A DNA stretch of 64,000 bases from Chloroflexota bacterium (GTDB lineage Bacteria; Chloroflexota; Anaerolineae; Anaerolineales; UBA4823), in contig JAAYXE010000173.1 of the NCBI GenBank assembly GCA_012516075.1, forward strand, positions 33,857-97,856. The letters are read 5' to 3'. The position numbers were made by a program, and so were the translations under genes. Below the pieces are notes generated by a model. That model did not search any database, was not told the DNA's origin, and saw only the letters and a program-made list of their open reading frames with translations. This document shows positions 17,740-26,454 of the stretch, piece by piece; positions within the stretch are counted from its first letter, which is position 1, and each line of letters starts with the position of its first letter.

Positions 17740-18681
17740 ATGCCTGACTGGAAAATTCTCATCGCTGATGGACTCGCTGAAAGCGGGAAAGCCATCTTGC
17801 AGTCCGCCGCGCAGGTGGATGATCGCACCGGGTTACCGGCCGACGAACTGATGCAGATCATCTGTGATTATGATGCCCTGATTGTGCGCAGCCGGACCAA
17901 GGTGACTTCCGCCGTATTCAATGCCGCCCAACGGCTGCAGGTGGTGGGGCGTGCAGGTGTTGGGGTAGACAATATCGATCTGGCGGCAGCGGCCTCCAAA
18001 GGCGTGACGGTGGTCAATGCCCCGGTATCCACCACGCTGGCAGTGGCAGAACTGACCCTGGGTTTAATGCTGGCTCTGGCACGCTCCATTCCACGCGCCG
18101 ATGCTGCCATGAAAACCGGGCAGTGGATAAAAAAGGAACTAATGGGCGTGGAAATCAGCGGGAAGGTGCTGGGCGTCCTGGGGATGGGCAATATTGGCAG
18201 CGCAGTAGCGCAGCGCGCAGCCGCACTGGGGATGACCGTAATTGGTTACGATCCGCTCCTGCACGAAGAACAGATTCGCGAGCGGGGTGCCGAACCGGTC
18301 TCCCTGCACGACCTCTACGCCCGTTCCGACTATATTACCATCCATGTTCCCCTCACGCTGGAAACCCGCAAAATGATCAACGGGCAGGTGCTGGGCCTGA
18401 TGAAGCGCGGTGTGCGTTTGATCTGCGCGGCGCGCGGCGGGATCATTGATGAAACAGCTCTGCTGGGCGCGCTTGAATCGGGTCATGTGGCCGGCGCAGC
18501 TCTGGATGTATTTGCTGCCGAACCACCGGGACTGACCGCCCTGGTTTCACACCCGAATGTAATCGCCACACCTCATATCGGCGCCCAGACCGAAGAAGCA
18601 CAGAGGCGCGCATCTGAGGATATTGCTGCGGAGGTTCTGGCAGCTCTGCGCAAGGAACCCCTGCGCTGGAAAGTGCTGTAA
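17740..18681 (+). CDS. D-isomer 2-hydroxyacid dehydrogenase (short SerA-like)
   Basis: A 313-residue NAD-dependent dehydrogenase starting at MPDWKILIADGL (ATG 17740); an upstream start at 17701 would add 13 atypical residues. The NAD fold carries GVLGMGNIGSAVAQRAAALG (about residues 145-164), with the catalytic Arg in CAARGGIIDE, a Glu after it and the His in TPHIGAQT. The segment VVGRAGVGVDNID is typical of D-3-phosphoglycerate dehydrogenases, but the C-terminal ACT/ASB regulatory domains are absent, so it may be an unregulated serine-pathway enzyme or act on another 2-hydroxyacid. Confidence 0.88.
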   Translation: MPDWKILIADGLAESGKAILQSAAQVDDRTGLPADELMQIICDYDALIVRSRTKVTSAVFNAAQRLQVVGRAGVGVDNIDLAAAASKGVTVVNAPVSTTLAVAELTLGLMLALARSIPRADAAMKTGQWIKKELMGVEISGKVLGVLGMGNIGSAVAQRAAALGMTVIGYDPLLHEEQIRERGAEPVSLHDLYARSDYITIHVPLTLETRKMINGQVLGLMKRGVRLICAARGGIIDETALLGALESGHVAGAALDVFAAEPPGLTALVSHPNVIATPHIGAQTEEAQRRASEDIAAEVLAALRKEPLRWKVL

Positions 18682-18743
18682 ACTGTCAGATCCGTTCCAC
18701 GGGCTGTTCTGCTGATAGAAATTTAGATGAAAAGGATGATCGA

Positions 18744-20246
18744 ATGGAAGAAAAGTTGAAGCAACTGAAGGCCATTCTTGGCGAGGTCTCTGATATTAAT
18801 AACGCCATCGCTCTGTTAGACTGGGACCAGCAGGTCAATATGCCTCCCGGTGGAGTGGAGGCGCGCGGTTACCAGATTGCCACCCTGAGCAATCTGGCGC
18901 ATGTGAAGTTCACTTCGGATGAGGTTGGTAAGCTGCTCGATGAGTTCCAGCCGCTGGCTGAACAGCTGGATCCGGATTCAGATGATGCTCGTCTGTTGCG
19001 GGTTACAAAGCGCGAGTACGACAAGCAGACGCGCGTGCCCTCCGAGCTGGTGATCGAGTTCGCCCAGGTCACCAGCGTGGCGCACAACGCATGGCAGGAG
19101 GCGCGCGAAAAGAACGATTTCGCCAGCTTTGCGCCTTACCTGGAGAAGATTTTCGCCCTGCGCCGCCGCTATGCAGACCTGTTTGCCCCTTATGATCATG
19201 TTTACGACCCGCTGCTGGACGATTTTGAGCCGGGATTGAAGACCGCGGATGTGCTCGCCATCTTCAGTGAACTGCGAACCCAGCAGGTCGAGCTGCTCAA
19301 AGAGATTGCCAGCCGCCCGCAGGTGGACGATTCATTCCTGCGCCAGCCCTATGACGAGCAGAAGCAGTGGGATTTCGGCGTCGAAGTGATCTCGAAAATG
19401 GGTTACGACTGGAAACGCGGCCGGCAGGATCATTCGGCGCATCCTTTCACAACCAATTTCGACATCGATGATGTGCGCATCACCACGCGCATCCTGCCGG
19501 ATTATGCCGCCTCGGCGTTCTTCAGCACGGTGCATGAGGCCGGTCACGCGATGTACGAGCAGGGGATCTCAAAAGCGCTGCGGCGCACCCCGCTGGCCGG
19601 TGGGGCCTCGCTGGCTGTCCACGAATCGCAGTCGCGCATGTGGGAGAATCTGATTGGCCGCTCCCTGCCCTTCTGGGAGCATTTCTACCCGCGCCTGCGG
19701 GAATTGTTCCCCGCCCAGTTAGGGAATGTCGATCTGCAAACCTTCTACAAAGGCATAAACAAGGTCGAGCCTTCGCTTATTCGCACCGAGGCGGACGAGG
19801 CTACTTACAACCTGCATGTGATGGTTCGTCTGGAACTGGAGATCGCCGTACTGGAAAACCGCCTGCAGGTGAAAGATCTGCCTGAGGCCTGGAACGAGAA
19901 GATGCGCGACTACCTGGGCATCACCCCTCCGAACGACAGCGAGGGTGTACTGCAGGACGTGCACTGGTCCGGCGGCTCGATCGGCTACTTCCCCACCTAT
20001 GCCCTTGGGAATCTGATCTCCGTTCAACTCTGGGAGTGCATTCTGCAGGATATTCCGGATGTAAACGCCCAGATCCGCAGAGGAGAATTTGGCGAACTGC
20101 TGAACTGGCTGCGGGAGAAGATTCACCGCCATGGGGCGAAGTTCGAACCCCAGGAGCTGGTGCAGCGTGTGACCGGGACAAAGATCGACCCGGCGCCTTA
20201 CCTGCGGTACCTGCGAACCAAGTACGGAGAGATCTACAACCTGTGA
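18744..20246 (+). CDS. M32-family (Taq) metallocarboxypeptidase
   Basis: A 500-residue cytosolic zinc carboxypeptidase of the thermostable carboxypeptidase Taq family, full length. The zinc/catalytic motif HEAGH is at about residue 264 in STVHEAGHAMYEQGI, with the third ligand Glu expected in the VHESQSRMWEN segment, and the family signature GSIGYFPTYALGNL near residue 412. It removes C-terminal residues from peptides. It is followed by a strong bidirectional-looking terminator, so it is probably monocistronic. Confidence 0.95.
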   Translation: MEEKLKQLKAILGEVSDINNAIALLDWDQQVNMPPGGVEARGYQIATLSNLAHVKFTSDEVGKLLDEFQPLAEQLDPDSDDARLLRVTKREYDKQTRVPSELVIEFAQVTSVAHNAWQEAREKNDFASFAPYLEKIFALRRRYADLFAPYDHVYDPLLDDFEPGLKTADVLAIFSELRTQQVELLKEIASRPQVDDSFLRQPYDEQKQWDFGVEVISKMGYDWKRGRQDHSAHPFTTNFDIDDVRITTRILPDYAASAFFSTVHEAGHAMYEQGISKALRRTPLAGGASLAVHESQSRMWENLIGRSLPFWEHFYPRLRELFPAQLGNVDLQTFYKGINKVEPSLIRTEADEATYNLHVMVRLELEIAVLENRLQVKDLPEAWNEKMRDYLGITPPNDSEGVLQDVHWSGGSIGYFPTYALGNLISVQLWECILQDIPDVNAQIRRGEFGELLNWLREKIHRHGAKFEPQELVQRVTGTKIDPAPYLRYLRTKYGEIYNL

Positions 20247-20256
20247 TTCTTACCCG

Positions 20257-20287
20257 AAAAAAGCTCACCTGCCTGGTGAGCTTTTTT
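20257..20287 (+). terminator. intrinsic terminator
   Basis: A 13-bp perfect stem AAAAAAGCTCACC/GGTGAGCTTTTTT with a 5-nt loop and built-in A and T runs, 10 bp after the carboxypeptidase stop. Confidence 0.93.
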
Positions 20288-20473
20288 CATGCTGGGAGAT
20301 GTTCAACAATTAGAGAAATTTTAGTCAAAATGTCCCACTTTTCATCTCCGTTGGGAAGAGCAGATGCCCTCCGGGCAGCATGGTAGAATACAGTGCTCGT
20401 ACTTTCCAGCAGCGGTTTAACAACCTGGGACAGCGAATAATTAGAGGGGTAAATCCCAACCAGAAAGGTAGAA

Positions 20474-21577
20474 ATGGCGGAACGACTCGATTCTCCAAAA
20501 AAATCTACCATTGTTGTTATGCATGGAGACCAGACCGGTGAAGAACTGCTCCAGCAGGCCCTGCGCGTTCTGGACCCTGCACTGCTGCGAGTAGAACTCT
20601 CTTTTATCCATTTTGACCTCAGCCTGGAGAACCGCCGGGCGACAGCCAACCAGGTAGTTTATGATGCTGCGCGTGCCATGTGCGAGACCGGCCTGGGGTT
20701 AAAAGCTGCCACAATCACACCTGAAAAACCAGGAGATGTCGGCAGCCCGAACGCCATCCTGCGTGATGAGATCGACGGGAAAGTGATCCTGCGTATCGGC
20801 CGCCGCCTGCCCCGGGTACACCCGATGGCCGGTGTGCACGCCCCCATTGCCGTTGTGCGCATGGCCGTTGACGATGCTTATGGGGCAAAGGAATGGCGGG
20901 AACAGACACCTGATGGGGATGAGATCGCCTACCGACTGTCCCATATCCGCCGCTCAACCTCTCGGGCCGTGGCAGAGTTTTCTTTCCAGCTTGCCGAGCG
21001 CATGGGAGCGCGCGTTTTTGGCGGCCCGAAATTCACCGTCAGCCCGATTTATGAAGGGATGTTCAAAGAAGACCTGGATGCGGCGGCTGCCCGTCATCCG
21101 AATGTCCCCTATGATCCCCAGTTGATTGATGCTACATTCGCCCTGTTATTAAAGACAGGCGGTGAGTCACTGGTCATCCCAACCCTCAACCGCGACGGAG
21201 ACCTGCTTTCGGACATGGTGCTGCAGATGTTTGGCAGCATCGCCGGCTCGGAAAGCATGGTCCTGGCTTTCGATGAAGCCGACCAGATCCGTGTCGTGAT
21301 GGCTGAAGCCCCGCATGGAACTGCTCCTACCCTGGAGGGCAAGAACATCGCAAACCCAATGGCGATGATCCTGGCGGGAGCTGCGCTGCTTCCTTATACG
21401 TCCGACCCGCGCGCGGAGCGCGCCTCACGGGCGATTTATGAAGCTGTGTTTGAAGCGGTTCATGAAGGAAAAGCCACCGTTGATCTGGGAGGCAGCATGA
21501 CCACGGTCGAATTTACCGATGAAGTCATTCGCCGGGTCGGCGCCAAGCTGGAAGTCTGGGAGGGGTTGGGAAGGTAA
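20474..21577 (+). CDS. isocitrate/isopropylmalate dehydrogenase-family protein
   Basis: A 367-residue member of the beta-decarboxylating dehydrogenase family. The start (ATG 20474) has AAAGG upstream. Visible signatures are VVMHGDQTGEELLQQALRVL at the N-terminus, the metal-binding segment TLNRDGDLLSDMVLQMFGSI near residues 235-254, and HGTAPTLEGKNIANPMAMIL near 278-297, the cofactor loop. The family oxidatively decarboxylates isocitrate, 3-isopropylmalate, homoisocitrate or tartrate. The substrate-helix residues do not let me choose. No leu or TCA genes are adjacent. The 185-bp leader has no feature I can name. Confidence 0.85.
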   Translation: MAERLDSPKKSTIVVMHGDQTGEELLQQALRVLDPALLRVELSFIHFDLSLENRRATANQVVYDAARAMCETGLGLKAATITPEKPGDVGSPNAILRDEIDGKVILRIGRRLPRVHPMAGVHAPIAVVRMAVDDAYGAKEWREQTPDGDEIAYRLSHIRRSTSRAVAEFSFQLAERMGARVFGGPKFTVSPIYEGMFKEDLDAAAARHPNVPYDPQLIDATFALLLKTGGESLVIPTLNRDGDLLSDMVLQMFGSIAGSESMVLAFDEADQIRVVMAEAPHGTAPTLEGKNIANPMAMILAGAALLPYTSDPRAERASRAIYEAVFEAVHEGKATVDLGGSMTTVEFTDEVIRRVGAKLEVWEGLGR

Positions 21578-21604
21578 TTACTTTCCTTCTGCAGCGGAAA
21601 TCCT

Positions 21605-21982
21605 ATGGCTCTGATACTGTTCATCGATGATGATCCGCTGGCTCTGGAGACAATGACGAAAGCCGTTCAGGTCTTCGGGCATCAGGCGCTGAATGCAAGC
21701 AGCGGTCAGCAGGGGCTTGAGCTGGCTGCACAGCAGCGGCCGGACATCATCTTTATCGACATGCGCCTGCCGGATATGGATGGCCTGACCCTGCTGAAGA
21801 GGCTCAAGGAGCAGCCCGCCTCCGCCGGCATTCCGATACTGGTGCTCTCTGCGGGGCCAGAACTGGATGCCGCCGAACGGGTGACCGCCGCAGGCGCGCG
21901 CGCCTATCTTTGCAAGCCTATTCGTCTGCAGACCCTGATCGATACCATTCAACAATACACCTCGGGCGAACCGAACCCCTGA
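21605..21982 (+). CDS. single-domain response regulator (CheY-like)
   Basis: A 125-residue receiver domain with the acidic pair in FIDDDPLALE, the phospho-acceptor Asp in IIFIDMRLPDMDG (about residue 56) and the Lys in AYLCKPIR. There is no output domain, so it acts by protein contact or as a phosphorelay carrier. It lies 28 bp after the dehydrogenase gene and 20 bp before the lipoprotein, so may be in their transcript. No kinase is nearby. Confidence 0.92.
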   Translation: MALILFIDDDPLALETMTKAVQVFGHQALNASSGQQGLELAAQQRPDIIFIDMRLPDMDGLTLLKRLKEQPASAGIPILVLSAGPELDAAERVTAAGARAYLCKPIRLQTLIDTIQQYTSGEPNP

Positions 21983-22001
21983 ACGGGTGATCGCGGCATT
22001 G

Positions 22002-22985
22002 ATGAGGGTTTTGCGCTGTTTACCCGTTTTGCTTTTGTTTACCCTGGCGTCCGCCTGTGGGGACTATCAGAGTCCATTCCTGCCAACACCACTGGCGGAG
22101 GACTATCTGCCTACCGCCATCGCGCTCACGGTAGAAGCCGGGGTAACCCCTCTGCCTCCCGCAGAGACCCCTCCTCCGCCAGACACTGAAGGTATGGAAA
22201 CCGGCGAGACCCCCGTCCAGGGGGATCCGACCGCAACGCCATCGCCAACGCTCCGCCCCACGCTGCCGGAAGCGACCCCTGCCCCTGTCACGCCGGCCAT
22301 CACGCCGACCCCAACGCCCGATTTCCCTGACGATGCAATTGAAATCTACAATCCGGGCGAACTATCCAAAATCATCTCGCCCTTCCACCTGTATGCATAT
22401 ATGCGGCCGCGCGCCGGCAGGCTGGCGCGCATCGAGCTGTTCGGGGAGGACGGCCGGCTGCTGGTGCGCCAGATCAAAGAGTACGAATTCGACAGCGGGG
22501 CCTGGGCAAATCTCTCGCTGGACATCGATTTTGAAATTTCAGCTACAGCCGAGATGGGCCGCCTGGTGATCAGCGTTGAGGATGAGTACGGCCGCCTGGT
22601 GGCAGTAAATTCGGTTGATCTGGTGCTGCTTTCGCTCGGGACGGCAGACCTGAACCCTTCGGACAGCGTGCTGGAGCGCATCCTGATCCAGGATCCGCGG
22701 CCGAAAGCGCTGATCCAGGGTCAGCAGGTGCAGGTATCCGGGCTGGCTCGACGGGAGGACGGCACCCAGCTTATTGGCCAGTTAATCGATGAAGAGGGGA
22801 AAGTGATCGGGCTCCGCGTGTTTGGCGTCTCGCGTACGGAGCAGGACCCTTACGGCACCTTTTCGGCAGAGATTCCTTATGAGGTGGATGACCTGACCGC
22901 GGTGCGGCTGGTGGTATTCGAAAGTGGGGAACCGGTCTCACCGGTCCGCTACCTGTCAAGCGTTGAAATCCTGCTCAGCCCGTAG
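22002..22985 (+). CDS. putative lipoprotein with Thr/Pro-rich linker and repeated beta domains
   Basis: I do not recognise the family. From ATG 22002 a signal peptide MRVLRCLPVLLLFTLASAC ends in a lipobox (LASAC), so the mature protein should be anchored by Cys 19. A GTG at 21987 in the same frame is an alternative start. Residues about 35-105 form a Thr/Pro/Glu-rich linker, followed by two beta-rich segments (about 110-215 and 225-327), each opening with phrases such as VRQIKEYEFDSGAW and ALIQGQQVQVSG that recall Ig-like or Big-type extracellular domains. Probably an envelope structural or binding protein. Confidence 0.7.
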   Translation: MRVLRCLPVLLLFTLASACGDYQSPFLPTPLAEDYLPTAIALTVEAGVTPLPPAETPPPPDTEGMETGETPVQGDPTATPSPTLRPTLPEATPAPVTPAITPTPTPDFPDDAIEIYNPGELSKIISPFHLYAYMRPRAGRLARIELFGEDGRLLVRQIKEYEFDSGAWANLSLDIDFEISATAEMGRLVISVEDEYGRLVAVNSVDLVLLSLGTADLNPSDSVLERILIQDPRPKALIQGQQVQVSGLARREDGTQLIGQLIDEEGKVIGLRVFGVSRTEQDPYGTFSAEIPYEVDDLTAVRLVVFESGEPVSPVRYLSSVEILLSP

Positions 22986-23232
22986 GTGCTGGTTGTCGTA
23001 CAGCGGCCGGTACAAGGGGAAATCCAGCCGGTACTAACCACCGTCACATAGTAAAATAATTCTGAAAATCGAGGTGAGCAAAACCGCTGCAGCCCCGCCG
23101 TGTTTGTGATCTCTCCTGCATAGTTATTATCATTTTATACTATTGATAGAGCGGGGTTCCCTCATCCAACCATGACCTGTCCGGCATCAACAGTGGTTGA
23201 TCAACGGGCATGGCTGCCCTAAGGAGAAAAAC
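22986..23232 (+). promoter_or_regulatory. kamA upstream region with -10-like box and direct repeats
   Basis: No gene in this 247-bp gap. A TATACT box at 23136-23141 could serve kamA (about 90 bp leader). Two copies of GCCGGTAC at 23006 and 23027 lie 21 bp apart, two helical turns, and may be an operator. No -35 hexamer is evident. Confidence 0.35.
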
Positions 23233-24621
23233 ATGCCGAATTTGCCTTTTCCATCTAAAAGAGCACCAATTTATCAGGATGTGCCCGATGACAAGTGGTA
23301 CAACTGGCGCTGGCAGTTGAGCAACCGCATCAACACGCCCGAAGAGTTTGAAAAGGTAATTCCACTTACTGAGGGTGAGCGCAAAGCGCTTTCGGCCGCA
23401 CATCTCTTCCGTGTCGATATCACCCCTTATTTTATTTCATTGATCGATCCGGAAGATCCGAATGACCCTATCCGCAAACAGGTGGTGCCCACCGCCGAAG
23501 AACTGGTGCCTTTTACGGCAATGATGGAAGATTCGCTGGCCGAAGACCGCCACTCCCCCGTCCCCGGACTGGTGCACCGCTACCCCGACCGGGTTTTGAT
23601 GCTGGTAACCACGCAGTGTGCCTCTTACTGCCGCTACTGCACCCGGTCGCGTATTGTGGGCGATCCCTCGGCGACCTTCTCACGCTCCGAATTTGATATG
23701 CAGATCGAGTACCTGAAGCGAACCCCTCAGGTGCGCGACGTTCTGCTTTCCGGCGGTGACCCGCTGGTCCTGGCCCCCAGGATACTGGAGGAGATTCTCA
23801 GCCGCCTGCGCGAAATTCCGCACATTGAGATCATCCGCATCGGCTCGCGCGTCCCGGTATTCCTGCCCATGCGCGTGACGGATGAGCTGACCGATATGCT
23901 GCAGAAGTATCACCCGCTGTGGATGAATATCCACGTCAACCATCCGAACGAGATCACTGCCGAGCTGGCCGAAGCCTGCGACCGCCTGACCCGCGCCGGC
24001 ATCCCGCTGGGCAACCAGTCGGTGCTGCTGGCTGGTGTGAATGATAATGTGCACGTACAGCGCCAGCTTGTGCACGACCTGGTGCGCATCCGCGTACGCC
24101 CGTACTACCTCTACCAGTGCGATCTGGTGGAAGGCGCCGGTCACTTCCGCACCCCGATCGCCAAGGGCATTGAAATTATGGAGGGGCTGCGCGGGCACAC
24201 CTCTGGTTACGCCGTGCCGACGTATGTGGTCGATGCCCCCGGCGGCGGTGGGAAGATCCCCGTGCTGCCGCAGTACCTGATCAGCATGTCGGACCACAAG
24301 GTGGTGCTGCGCAACTTCGAAGGTTTCATAACCACCTATGAGGAGCCCATCCATTACGACCCCGATAAGGCGGCCAAACCGCAGATCCGCCGGCCCGAGC
24401 CGGGGCAAACCGGCGTGTTCGGCCTGCTGGAAGGCGAATCGATGTTCATCAAGCCGGAAGGCTTCGATGAACTGCATGATCGCGGCGGTATCCAGCACCG
24501 CCTGAAAGACGAGCACAAATGGGTGCCCCTGGGAATTGGCGATGGCAGCAGGATTTCCGTAGAAGGGGATGACGCGCCGCCTGCGGGGAACGCTCCGCAA
24601 ACCCCGTCTGACGCGGGTTGA
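23233..24621 (+). CDS. kamA: lysine 2,3-aminomutase-family radical SAM enzyme
   Basis: A 462-residue protein starting at ATG 23233 (AAGGAG upstream). The radical-SAM cluster is CASYCRYC (CxxxCxxC, about residues 127-134), followed by the SAM-binding SGGDPLVL and later segments YYLYQCDLVEGAGHFRTPI and VDAPGGGGKIPV that are typical of KamA. The enzyme uses PLP and SAM to interconvert L-lysine and L-beta-lysine, for lysine fermentation or N-acetyl-beta-lysine osmolyte synthesis; the usual acetyltransferase partner is not adjacent. A closely related glutamate 2,3-aminomutase activity is possible. The gene is followed by a strong terminator. Confidence 0.9.
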   Translation: MPNLPFPSKRAPIYQDVPDDKWYNWRWQLSNRINTPEEFEKVIPLTEGERKALSAAHLFRVDITPYFISLIDPEDPNDPIRKQVVPTAEELVPFTAMMEDSLAEDRHSPVPGLVHRYPDRVLMLVTTQCASYCRYCTRSRIVGDPSATFSRSEFDMQIEYLKRTPQVRDVLLSGGDPLVLAPRILEEILSRLREIPHIEIIRIGSRVPVFLPMRVTDELTDMLQKYHPLWMNIHVNHPNEITAELAEACDRLTRAGIPLGNQSVLLAGVNDNVHVQRQLVHDLVRIRVRPYYLYQCDLVEGAGHFRTPIAKGIEIMEGLRGHTSGYAVPTYVVDAPGGGGKIPVLPQYLISMSDHKVVLRNFEGFITTYEEPIHYDPDKAAKPQIRRPEPGQTGVFGLLEGESMFIKPEGFDELHDRGGIQHRLKDEHKWVPLGIGDGSRISVEGDDAPPAGNAPQTPSDAG

Positions 24622-24644
24622 TCTCAAGTCCGAGAAATCCGTAT

Positions 24645-24684
24645 AAAAGAAGGCGCCCTGCTGTCACACAGGGCGCCTTCTTTT
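24645..24684 (+). terminator. intrinsic terminator after kamA
   Basis: A 16-bp perfect stem with arms at 24645-24660 and 24669-24684, an 8-nt loop and a terminal TTCTTTT. Confidence 0.93.
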
Positions 24685-24830
24685 GCAGGTACATTTTTGC
24701 AGCTGTCGATCCCATGCAATTCTTCTGCGTAAGGGAATGCGGGTAGTGGATTCTGGCAAGCTGGTTCTTGACAGACGCCGCGCGCGGTTTATAATAACCG
24801 TGTAATTTGTAGTTAAATTGTCGTATTTGG

Positions 24831-25048
24831 TGTGAACGCCAGGAGTAAACTCATGGTTCACTGCATCTGTCTGGGGCGGGGTAGGTAATCACCCTCCTCG
24901 TCGCAGCAGCGTAAAGATCAACGCTCCGGGAAAGCCGGGTAACGATCCAACACAAGAAGAAGGGTGATTGCAGCCCCGCATGCGAGGTTTTTTAGTGTCG
25001 GGTGTGCAGCACTCTTTTTTGCTGGTTGGATCGTTTTCGTTTAAGGGG
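24831..25048 (+). promoter_or_regulatory. structured attenuator-like leader of the cysteine operon
   Basis: A leader of more than 200 nt with several long complementarities: a bulged hairpin 24831-24862 (GTGAA/TTCAC, CCA/TGG, GAG/CTC); GGGGC (24873-24877) with GCCCC (24973-24977) and AATCACCCT (24887-24895) with AGGGTGATT (24961-24969); AGCGT/ACGCT (24908-24925) and CCGG/CCGG (24926-24938) inside. GCCCC also belongs to a short hairpin around CGCATGCG followed by six T (24988-24993), so the two folds exclude each other. AACGATCCAAC (24941-24951) is perfectly complementary to GTTGGATCGTT (25025-25035) just before the ribosome site AAGGGG. This is the logic of a riboswitch or attenuator; I cannot assign a known class. 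Confidence 0.6.
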
Positions 25049-25052
25049 TCAT

Positions 25053-26006
25053 ATGATTGAAATACCTGTTGAGAGACAAATTCGGAATAATGCCTCTGGT
25101 CGTGTGGGTGAGATCGAGGCGCTGGTGGGGAACACCCCGCTGATCAGGCTGCACCGCATCGCCAGCGAACTGGCGCCCGGGGTGGAACTGCTGGCCAAAG
25201 CGGAATGGTACAACCCCGGCGGTTCGGTTAAGGACCGCCCGGTCCTGAACATCATGCTTAAGGCCCTCGAATCAGGCCGCCTGGCTCCGGGGATGCGCTT
25301 GCTGGATGCCACCTCGGGCAACACCGGCATCGCCTACGCGACCTTCGGCGCGGCGCTGGGGGTTCCGGTCACCCTGACAATGCCCGCCAACGCCAGCGCG
25401 GAGCGCATCCGCCTGCTGCGTGTGCTGGGAGCGGAGCTGATCCTGACCGACCCGCTGGAGGGGATCGACGGAGCCATCCGCAAAGCGCATGCCCTCAAAA
25501 CCGGGCGGCCCGATCTGTACTATCACGCCAACCAGTACGATAATCCGGCGAATTGGCAGGCGCATGAGCAGACCACCGGGCCGGAGATCTGGGCTCAGAC
25601 ACAGGGCCGGGTGACGCATTTTGTCGCCGGTCTGGGGACGGCCGGAACCCTGACCGGAGTGGCTCACTTCCTGCGGCGCTGCCGCCCGGATGTACAGATC
25701 ATCGCTGTGCAGCCGGATGCTCCACTGCACGGCCTGGAAGGGCTGAAGCATATGCCCAGTCAGATCCGGCCGGGCATTTACGACCCCAGCCTGCCCGACC
25801 GGGTGGTGGAAGTCAACACCGAGGACGCCTACGAGATGGTCCGGCGACTGGCGCGAGAGGAAGGCCTGTTCACCGGCATCTCATCAGGCGCCAACCTGCT
25901 GGCCGCCCTGCGCGTGGCGCAGGAACTGGAACAGGGGGTTGTGGTGACGATCTTTCCGGATGCCGGTTACCGGTATCTGAGCGAAACGGGGCTCTGGGGT
26001 GAATAA
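25053..26006 (+). CDS. cysM: PLP-dependent cysteine synthase (CysM-type)
   Basis: A 317-residue fold-type II PLP enzyme starting at ATG 25053 (AAGGGG 4 nt upstream). The PLP lysine is in NPGGSVKDRP (about residue 59), with phosphate/substrate loops TSGNTGIAYA and GLGTAGTLTG. In the actinobacterial CysM-CysO-Mec pathway this enzyme takes O-phosphoserine and the thiocarboxylate of a small ubiquitin-like protein to make a protein-bound cysteine. Directly downstream lie a JAMM protease, a CysO-like protein and a MoeZ-like activator, so this route is more likely than a free-sulfide OASS; the substrate preference cannot be proved from sequence. Confidence 0.88.
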   Translation: MIEIPVERQIRNNASGRVGEIEALVGNTPLIRLHRIASELAPGVELLAKAEWYNPGGSVKDRPVLNIMLKALESGRLAPGMRLLDATSGNTGIAYATFGAALGVPVTLTMPANASAERIRLLRVLGAELILTDPLEGIDGAIRKAHALKTGRPDLYYHANQYDNPANWQAHEQTTGPEIWAQTQGRVTHFVAGLGTAGTLTGVAHFLRRCRPDVQIIAVQPDAPLHGLEGLKHMPSQIRPGIYDPSLPDRVVEVNTEDAYEMVRRLAREEGLFTGISSGANLLAALRVAQELEQGVVVTIFPDAGYRYLSETGLWGE

Positions 26007-26007
26007 G

Positions 26008-26451
26008 ATGACTATCTACCTTTCGCGTGAACTGCTGGCGGAAATCCAGGCACACGGTGAACAGGCCTACCCGGAGGAGGGCGCCGGCCTGCTGCTGGGG
26101 CGTGTGGATGGAGAGCAGCGTCGAGTGCTGCAGATTATCAGCCTGCCCAACACCCGCGAGGACGGCGCCCGGCAGCGGCGCTACCTGATCTCTCCGGCGG
26201 ACTACATTGCCGCTGAGGAGGCCGCCATCCAGGCCGGGCTGGATGTGCTGGGCGTTTTCCACTCTCACCCGGACCATCCGGAACACCCCTCGGAGTACGA
26301 CCGTGAGTGGGCGCTGCCCTGGTTTTCGTATCTCATCACCAGTGTACATCAAGGCAGGGCCTGGCGAACTCGCTCCTGGCGCCTGAGCGAAGACCGGAGT
26401 GAATTTTTGGAAGAAGCGGTTGAAACCATATCTGTACCAGTGAAGGAGTGA
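26008..26451 (+). CDS. mec: JAMM/MPN+ metalloprotease (Mec-type)
   Basis: A 147-residue JAB1/MPN+ zinc peptidase. The catalytic Glu lies in YPEEGAGLLLG (about residue 20) and the zinc motif is HSHPDHPEHPSEYD (H-x-H-x7-S-x2-D, about residues 79-92). The start ATG 26008 follows the cysM stop by 1 bp, with GGGGTG as ribosome site. In the CysO pathway this protease releases cysteine from the CysO C-terminus; related enzymes trim the C-terminal residues of ThiS-like proteins. Both roles are possible here because the CysO-like protein ends in GGR. Confidence 0.92.
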   Translation: MTIYLSRELLAEIQAHGEQAYPEEGAGLLLGRVDGEQRRVLQIISLPNTREDGARQRRYLISPADYIAAEEAAIQAGLDVLGVFHSHPDHPEHPSEYDREWALPWFSYLITSVHQGRAWRTRSWRLSEDRSEFLEEAVETISVPVKE

Positions 26452-26454
26452 AAG

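Noticed and set aside
24831..25048. T-box or SAM-I riboswitch upstream of cysM
   Set aside because: The AGGGTG at 24961 is followed by ATT rather than GGN, so the T-box TGGN that pairs with the tRNA acceptor end is missing. The S-box core is also absent. I kept the region only as an unassigned leader.
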